A stretch of DNA of 6,584 bases. Origin: Deltaproteobacteria bacterium. Lineage in GTDB: Bacteria; Desulfobacterota; Binatia; DP-6. The position numbers and the translations under genes are program-made. Positions 1 through 4,247 of this stretch are shown in pieces; the stretch's first letter is position 1, and each line of letters opens with the position of its first letter. Location of the stretch: contig VBLD01000040.1 in assembly GCA_005879205.1 (NCBI GenBank), positions 3,640-10,223 on the forward strand. Direction: 5' to 3'. Below the pieces are notes generated by a model. It worked only from the letters and a program-made list of their open reading frames with translations. It was not told the origin of the DNA and ran no database searches.

Positions 1-261
1 CCCGAGAACCGCCGCCGCCTGGCGGCCGCCGGCCCGGTGGTCTGCCTGGTCGCGTCGCCCGAGGAGATCGCGCGCCGGGTGGGAGAGGTGACCAACCGTC
101 CGCTCCTGGTCGGCCACAACGGCGACCGGCTCGGACGCATCCGGACGCTGCTCGCCGAGCGCGCGCCGGCTTACGCGTGGGCGACGCACACGGTCGACAC
201 CTCGGGCCTCACCGTCGAGCAGGTGATGGAGCGGGTTCAGGCCCTCGTGGCGGGCCGGTGA
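1..261 (+). CDS. aroK: Shikimate kinase, C-terminal part (5' end outside window)
   Basis: Shikimate kinase phosphorylates the 3-hydroxyl of shikimate with ATP, the fifth step of the cytoplasmic chorismate pathway. The frame is open from base 1 to a TGA at 259-261, so only the last 86 residues are present; the Walker A loop and shikimate-binding residues lie upstream of the window. Visible signatures, numbered from the first codon, are the ENRRRL segment (2-7) followed by a hydrophobic strand (VVCLVASP, 13-20). Both match the ENRxRL...VVYLxxxP stretch of AroK. The lid-region RPLL motif (33-36) and the ERxPxY element (53-58) with its arginine follow. The acidic residues usually found after that tyrosine are replaced by AWATH, a mild variation. 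The end (TVDTSGLTVEQV) is typical of the family. The neighbouring aroB starts 7 nt after the stop, the classic aroK-aroB arrangement, which supports the call. Confidence 0.9.
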   Translation, partial: PENRRRLAAAGPVVCLVASPEEIARRVGEVTNRPLLVGHNGDRLGRIRTLLAERAPAYAWATHTVDTSGLTVEQVMERVQALVAGR

Positions 262-262
262 G
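257..262 (+). promoter_or_regulatory. Probable ribosome binding site for aroB, overlapping the aroK stop
   Basis: GGTGAG lies 6 nt before the GTG at 269. Its GGTGA part matches the 3' half of the canonical anti-SD complement and contains the aroK stop codon. It favours the GTG at 269 over the in-frame ATG at 287, which has only a weak GGGG (278-281) upstream. It suggests translational coupling of aroK and aroB. This is inferred from sequence only. Confidence 0.5.
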
Positions 263-268
263 CGAGAC

Positions 269-1378
269 GTGGCCGCCGGGGCGTCCATGAGGATCGAGGG
301 AGCGGGGTGCGAGGTCCACGTCGAGCTCGGTGCGCGCTCGTATCCGATCGTGATCGGCGCGGGTCTCCTCGCGGAGGTCGGCCCCCGGCTCGCCGCGGCC
401 GGGTACCAGGGGCGCTGCGCGCTGGTCACCAGCGAGCGGGTCGGCGCCCTCTACCGCGAGCCGGTCCTCGCGTCGCTCGGCGGGGCGGGGTTCTCTCCGG
501 TCGCGATCGAGATTCCCGACGGGGAGCAGCACAAGAACCTCGCCTGGCTCGCGGTGCTCTACGATCGCCTGCTCGACGCGGGGGTCGAGCGACGGTCGCC
601 GCTCGTCGCGCTCGGCGGCGGTGTGATCGGCGACCTCGCCGGCTTCGCGGCGGCCACGTTGCTGCGCGGGCTGCCGCTGGTCCAGGTGCCGACCACGCTT
701 CTCGGGCAGGTCGACGCCGCGATCGGAGGCAAGACCGGCGTCGACCACGCGCTCGGCAAGAACCTGATCGGTGCCTTCCACCAGCCGCGGCTCGTGGTCG
801 TGGACGTGAGCACCCTTCGGAGCTTGCCGCGCCGGGAGTTCGTTGCCGGACTGGCCGAGGTGATCAAGTACGCCGTGATCCGCGACGCCGAGCTGTTCGC
901 GACGCTCGAAGCGCAGCTCGACGGGCTGCTCGGGCTCGACGTATCCGTCCTCGTTCCCGTGGTTGCGAGCTGCTGCGAGCACAAGGCCGCGGTGGTGGCC
1001 GCGGACGAGCGCGAGGAGAGCGGCGAGCGGGCGGTGCTGAACTTCGGACACACCGTCGGCCACGCCCTGGAGGTACTCACCGAGTACCGCCGGCTGCGGC
1101 ACGGCGAGGCGGTCGCGATCGGCATGATGGCGGCGGCGCGTGTCTCGCAGGCGCGCGGTCTGTGCGCCGCCGCGACCGTCGAGCGGCTGGAGCGGCTCGT
1201 ACGGCGCGCCGGGCTGCCGACCGAGATACCGGACGACGTCACGGCGCCCGCGCTGGCGCTCGCGATGCAAACCGACAAGAAGAAGGCCGCCGGGCGCATC
1301 CGCTTCATCTGCGTCGAGGCGATCGGGCGGACGCGAATGGTGGAGCTTTCTGCGCAACAGGTGGCTGAACAACTCTGA
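269..1378 (+). CDS. aroB: 3-Dehydroquinate synthase
   Basis: AroB converts DAHP to 3-dehydroquinate, the second step of the shikimate pathway, in the cytoplasm using NAD+ and a divalent metal (usually Zn2+). The 369-residue product matches the usual length of about 360 and is complete. Visible motifs are DGEQHK (84-89), the nucleotide-binding glycine-rich LGGGVIGDLAGFAA (115-128), PTTLLGQVDAAIGGKTGV (141-158), and LGKNLIGAF (162-170). The expected metal ligands are present: Glu197 in GLAEVIK, His261 in NFGHT, and His278 in RHGEAV. The C-terminal DKK (336-338) is also present. No catalytic motif is missing. The GTG start at 269 is backed by a GGTGA site. An ATG at 287 would give 363 residues and also fits the family N-terminus, since the conserved part begins around SYPIVIG (24-30). 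It follows aroK by 7 nt and is probably co-transcribed with it. Confidence 0.97.
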   Translation: MAAGASMRIEGAGCEVHVELGARSYPIVIGAGLLAEVGPRLAAAGYQGRCALVTSERVGALYREPVLASLGGAGFSPVAIEIPDGEQHKNLAWLAVLYDRLLDAGVERRSPLVALGGGVIGDLAGFAAATLLRGLPLVQVPTTLLGQVDAAIGGKTGVDHALGKNLIGAFHQPRLVVVDVSTLRSLPRREFVAGLAEVIKYAVIRDAELFATLEAQLDGLLGLDVSVLVPVVASCCEHKAAVVAADEREESGERAVLNFGHTVGHALEVLTEYRRLRHGEAVAIGMMAAARVSQARGLCAAATVERLERLVRRAGLPTEIPDDVTAPALALAMQTDKKKAAGRIRFICVEAIGRTRMVELSAQQVAEQL

Positions 1379-1408
1379 CGCGTGCAGGCGTCGGAGCCGG
1401 AGGGGCGG

Positions 1409-1413
1409 GGAGG
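1409..1413 (+). promoter_or_regulatory. Ribosome binding site of the secreted protein gene
   Basis: GGAGG lies 6 nt before the ATG at 1420, within a purine-rich stretch (1401-1417). It is the clearest Shine-Dalgarno site in the window and fixes the start of the next gene. The 41-nt gap that holds it (1379-1419) shows no convincing terminator hairpin or promoter, so read-through from aroB is plausible. Confidence 0.65.
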
Positions 1414-1419
1414 AGAGTC

Positions 1420-2319
1420 ATGAGGATCACGAGATGGAAGCCGGCGGGCAGGACTGCCCTGGCGGCGCTGATTGGTCTCGGGCTGGCGGCGGCGCCCGCC
1501 CGGGGAGACAACAACCCCAACGGCATGGCGTTCCGGGCCGTCGGATGGTTCAAGGGGAAGGCGGAGATATCGGCCAGCGACATCAAGTGTGAGATCCCGA
1601 ACGTCACCTCAGCCATCTTCGAGGGCGCCTTCGCGATGGGGATATGGAACACCTATGGCGTGCAGACGCTGATGTTTCCCGACACCTCGAATCCCTTCGC
1701 CAATCCGTGCGGGGTCTGGATCCAACTCCAGAACAACATGGTGAATCAGGCGGTCGTCATCGACCGGATCGAGCTGAAATTCCGGATTCCCGGCGCGCGG
1801 CGGTTCCGGCCGTTCGTCAACACGGCGCGGAAGTTCCCGGTCGCCTGTCGCGAGTTCCGGCGGGATACCCTGTTCATCGGGGCCCGAATCAACCCGATCA
1901 ACAGCACCGAGGACACCGCGAGCAGCGGTGTGCCGAACGTCGCCTTCATCGAGATGCTGCCGTTCGTCTCGAACCAGCTGATCCAGTGCTTGCGGGCGCA
2001 GTACGCTCCCCTGCCGACGACGCTCTTCGCGTCGCTGCCCCTAGTCGTGCAGGCCACCGCCTTCGGCACCAGCGACTCGGGCGACAGCTTTCGCTCGAGC
2101 TCGATCGCCTACACGCTGAACCTACGCCATACGTGCGGTAACGGCCGGGTGGACGACGGCGAGAGCTGTGACGCGTCGGCGCCGGGCAATGCCTGTGCCG
2201 GCACATGCACGGGAAACAAATGCAGCCAGAACGCGGCCCTGTCCTGCGCCACCGACGCGGATTGCGTCGGCGGCTGCCTCCCACCAGGCTCGACCGCGGA
2301 GTGCACCTGCCTCTACTGA
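1420..2319 (+). CDS. Secreted protein of unknown function with cysteine-rich CGNG...GExCD C-terminal module
   Basis: I do not recognise the main domain. The 299-residue product starts with a textbook Sec signal peptide: basic n-region (MRITRWKPAGR), hydrophobic core (about 12-25), and a likely AxG cleavage after Gly29 (ARG|DNN). Residues 30-237 form a domain with many alternating hydrophobic stretches suggestive of beta structure, and cysteines at 57, 97, 143 and 190. The tail (238-299) carries ten cysteines (239, 250, 259, 263, 268, 276, 282, 286, 295, 297). It opens with CGNGRVDDGESCD, which resembles the CGNGxxxxGExCD repeat known as the Myxococcus disulfide repeat / DUF4215-type module. 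The total of 14 cysteines is even, consistent with full disulfide pairing outside the cytoplasm. There is no transmembrane segment beyond the signal peptide, so the protein is probably extracellular or periplasmic. A strong GGAGG supports the ATG. Codon use looks somewhat less GC-biased than in the neighbours. Its end overlaps the probable start of the DUF1573 gene. Confidence 0.85.
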   Translation: MRITRWKPAGRTALAALIGLGLAAAPARGDNNPNGMAFRAVGWFKGKAEISASDIKCEIPNVTSAIFEGAFAMGIWNTYGVQTLMFPDTSNPFANPCGVWIQLQNNMVNQAVVIDRIELKFRIPGARRFRPFVNTARKFPVACREFRRDTLFIGARINPINSTEDTASSGVPNVAFIEMLPFVSNQLIQCLRAQYAPLPTTLFASLPLVVQATAFGTSDSGDSFRSSSIAYTLNLRHTCGNGRVDDGESCDASAPGNACAGTCTGNKCSQNAALSCATDADCVGGCLPPGSTAECTCLY

Positions 2320-3305
2320 TCCTGATCGGGCTCGGCGTCGTCCTCGCGGGCGTTCCCGCGAGGGCGGCCGACGGGCCGCAGCTCGTGATCGAGGAGCCGG
2401 TCTTCGACTTCGGAACGGTGGAGCAGGGGGCTAGCGTCGAGCACACGTTCCGCGTGCGCAACGCCGGCCATGCCGAGCTGCGCCTCGATCACGTGAAGAC
2501 CTCCTGCGGGTGCCTTGCGGGACTGGCGTCGGCGCCCGACATCCCCCCCGGAGCCGAGGGACGGGTGAACGTGGTTCTGGACACCGCCCGGATAGCCGGC
2601 CACACGACCAAGGTCGTGACCGTCTACACCAACGACCCCGCGGCACCGAGCGCCGGCCTCGCGCTGACCGGTACCGTCGCGACCGACATCGTCGCGAGCC
2701 CGTCGCCGCTCTACCTGGGAAAGCTCAGGCGCGGTGAGACCGTCGAGCGGGAGATTCGCGTGTCCCCGGGACGGGTGGACGCCACCTACGAGGTGACGAC
2801 GGTGGAGCACACGAACCCGGCGGTCCGCACCAGCCTCGAGCGGCTGCCCGACGGCAGCGGCCAGCGGATCGTCGTCACGCTCGCGCCGCACATGCCGCTC
2901 GGGCGCTTCAACGACCAGCTCGTGCTCCGCACGACGAGCCCGCGGCAGTCCTCGCTCGCCGTCTCGGTCTTCGGCAGCGTCGAGGGCGACGTCGTCGTGC
3001 TGCCGCCGCAGATCACGTTCGGGCTGGCGCGGGCCGGCGTCACGGCCGAGCGCGATCTCTACATCCGCAACCGCGGCGCGCGTCCGGTGGTGGTGACCCG
3101 CGTGTTGGCGCCGGATAGGATCGTCAGCTACCAGCTGGACACGCTGCAGGAAGGGCAGGAGTACCGCCTCACCCTGCGGCTCCGCGCGGGCCTCCCGCTC
3201 GGCAAGGTCGAGAGCGCCGTCGAGATATTCACGGACCATCCGGACGAGGGACGGCTGGTCGTGCCGCTGTACGCGATCGTGCGCGACGGCGGGCGGCGCG
3301 GCTAG
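2301..3305 (+). CDS. Exported DUF1573 protein with two further probable Ig-like domains
   Basis: From the GTG at 2301 the product is 334 residues. A hydrophobic signal segment (3-18) ends in PARA|ADG, with predicted cleavage after Ala22, so the protein should be exported. Residues about 28-127 match DUF1573, an Ig-like beta-sandwich related to ASPM/SPD-2/Hydin domains: FDFGTVEQG, HTFRVRNAGHAELRL, the hallmark SCGC (68-71), IPPGAEG and VYTNDP. Two further stretches (about 128-228 and 230-325) repeat the beta-rich pattern; FGLARAGVTAERDLYIRNRG in the last echoes the first. No enzymatic motif is visible and the function of the family is not established. The start is uncertain: GTG 2301 gives a signal peptide with no basic residue and no good Shine-Dalgarno site. 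TTG 2262 would give a strongly basic n-region (MRRRLPPTRLDRG) but a 58-nt overlap, and ATG 2220 or 2205 overlap gene 3 even more. The coding region continues to a TAG at 3303-3305. Confidence 0.85.
   Translation: MHLPLLILIGLGVVLAGVPARAADGPQLVIEEPVFDFGTVEQGASVEHTFRVRNAGHAELRLDHVKTSCGCLAGLASAPDIPPGAEGRVNVVLDTARIAGHTTKVVTVYTNDPAAPSAGLALTGTVATDIVASPSPLYLGKLRRGETVEREIRVSPGRVDATYEVTTVEHTNPAVRTSLERLPDGSGQRIVVTLAPHMPLGRFNDQLVLRTTSPRQSSLAVSVFGSVEGDVVVLPPQITFGLARAGVTAERDLYIRNRGARPVVVTRVLAPDRIVSYQLDTLQEGQEYRLTLRLRAGLPLGKVESAVEIFTDHPDEGRLVVPLYAIVRDGGRRG
2342..2363 (+). other. Perfect 9-bp inverted repeat (RNA hairpin) inside the DUF1573 signal-peptide codons
   Basis: CCTCGCGGG (2342-2350) and CCCGCGAGG (2355-2363) are perfectly complementary around a CGTT loop. 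This would be a very stable stem, with 8 of 9 pairs G-C. It begins 23 nt after the stop of the upstream secreted-protein gene and 41 nt after the probable GTG start of the DUF1573 gene. No T-tract follows, so it is not a canonical intrinsic terminator. It could slow ribosomes, protect a processed 3' end, or be a by-product of GC-rich codons for LAGVPARA. Confidence 0.55.
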
Positions 3306-3310
3306 GGCCG

Positions 3311-4237
3311 ATGCGCATCCCGGTTGCCGTGTCGGCAGTCCGGGACATCGACGTCGTCGGCCTCGGGCAGAACACGGTCGATGATCTCTGCGTGGTCGAT
3401 CGGTTCCCGGCGCCCGACACCAAGCAGCGCCTGCGGGCGCGTGCGGTCGAGCCCGGCGGGCAGATCGCCACCGCGTTGGTGGCTCTTCGGCGCTGGGGTG
3501 CGCGAGCCGCCTACCTCGGCACCTTCGGCGACGACGAGGCGGGGGTCCTGTCGCGGACGTCGCTCGAGTCGGAAGGCGTCGACGTCTCGCACGCGCCGAT
3601 TCGAAGCGGTGAGCCCAATCAGCTCTCGGTGATCCTGGTCGACGGGCGCACCGGCGAGCGGACCGTTCTCTGGCACCGCCCGCCGGGGCTCGCGCTGACC
3701 CCGGACGAGGTGCCGCGGGCGGTCATCGCCGGCGCGCGGGTCCTCCACCTGGACGGCGCCGACGGCGAGACCGCGGTGGCCGCGGCAGCCACGGCGCGGG
3801 CCGCCGGCGTACCGACCGTCGCGGACATCGACATGGCCGGGCCCGAGCTCGAGCGCCTGCTCCGCCTGGTCGACGTCCTCATCGTGTCGTGGGAGTTCGC
3901 GCGCAGCCTGACCGGAGCGGCTCGGCCGGAGGCGGCGCTCGAGCGGCTCACCGGCTACGGCGGCGCCGTCGTGGGCGTGACCCTCGGCTCGGCGGGCGCG
4001 CTGATCGCGGCCGGCGGTCGGCCGTTCGCCGTCGACGGCCATGCCGTCGCGGCCGTCGATACGACGGGGGCGGGCGATCTCTTCCACGCCGGCTTCATCT
4101 GGGCGATGCTCGCGGGGCTCGAGCTCGAGACAGCCGTTCGACTCGCCAACGCGGCGGCGGCGCTCCAGTGCACGCGTCTCGGCGGTCGTCACGCGATTCC
4201 GGCGCTCGCGGAGGCTCGTGCACTTGCCGGTGTCTGA
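3311..4237 (+). CDS. PfkB/ribokinase-family carbohydrate kinase, substrate unknown
   Basis: This cytoplasmic kinase would transfer the ATP gamma-phosphate to a sugar or related alcohol. The 308 residues match the family length. The N-terminal strand with the substrate-side Asp cluster is seen as DVVGLGQNTVDD (14-25). The first PfkB signature region follows as PGGQIATALVALRRWG...GTFGDDEAG (48-78). The C-terminal signature DTTGAGDLFHAGF (250-262) contains the GAGD anion hole with catalytic Asp256. The overall pattern recalls the ketohexokinase / sulfofructose-kinase-like branch more than ribokinase or adenosine kinase: the ERTVLW segment, then HLDGAD, VADIDM and SWEFARSLTG. This is a remembered resemblance, so no substrate is assigned. 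The ATG at 3311 follows the DUF1573 stop by 5 nt; an in-frame GTG at 3329 is possible but has no ribosome binding site. No adjacent sugar transporter or regulator helps define the substrate. Confidence 0.9.
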   Translation: MRIPVAVSAVRDIDVVGLGQNTVDDLCVVDRFPAPDTKQRLRARAVEPGGQIATALVALRRWGARAAYLGTFGDDEAGVLSRTSLESEGVDVSHAPIRSGEPNQLSVILVDGRTGERTVLWHRPPGLALTPDEVPRAVIAGARVLHLDGADGETAVAAAATARAAGVPTVADIDMAGPELERLLRLVDVLIVSWEFARSLTGAARPEAALERLTGYGGAVVGVTLGSAGALIAAGGRPFAVDGHAVAAVDTTGAGDLFHAGFIWAMLAGLELETAVRLANAAAALQCTRLGGRHAIPALAEARALAGV

Positions 4238-4239
4238 GG
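4235..4239 (+). promoter_or_regulatory. Probable ribosome binding site of mfd, overlapping the kinase stop codon
   Basis: TGAGG combines the TGA stop of the sugar kinase (4235-4237) with a GAGG core, 8 nt before the ATG at 4248. It supports 4248 as the mfd start over GTG 4218, GTG 4230 or ATG 4296, and implies translational coupling with the kinase. This is inferred from sequence only. Confidence 0.5.
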
Positions 4240-4247
4240 CCGCCGCT

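Noticed and set aside
209..1372. 387-residue open frame on the - strand opposite aroB
   Set aside because: It covers the whole of a convincing aroB in antisense, with arginine-rich low-complexity content and no family signature.
2342..2363. Intrinsic transcription terminator after the secreted-protein gene
   Set aside because: The stem is strong but no T-tract follows and it lies inside the next gene's coding region, so I list it only as a hairpin.
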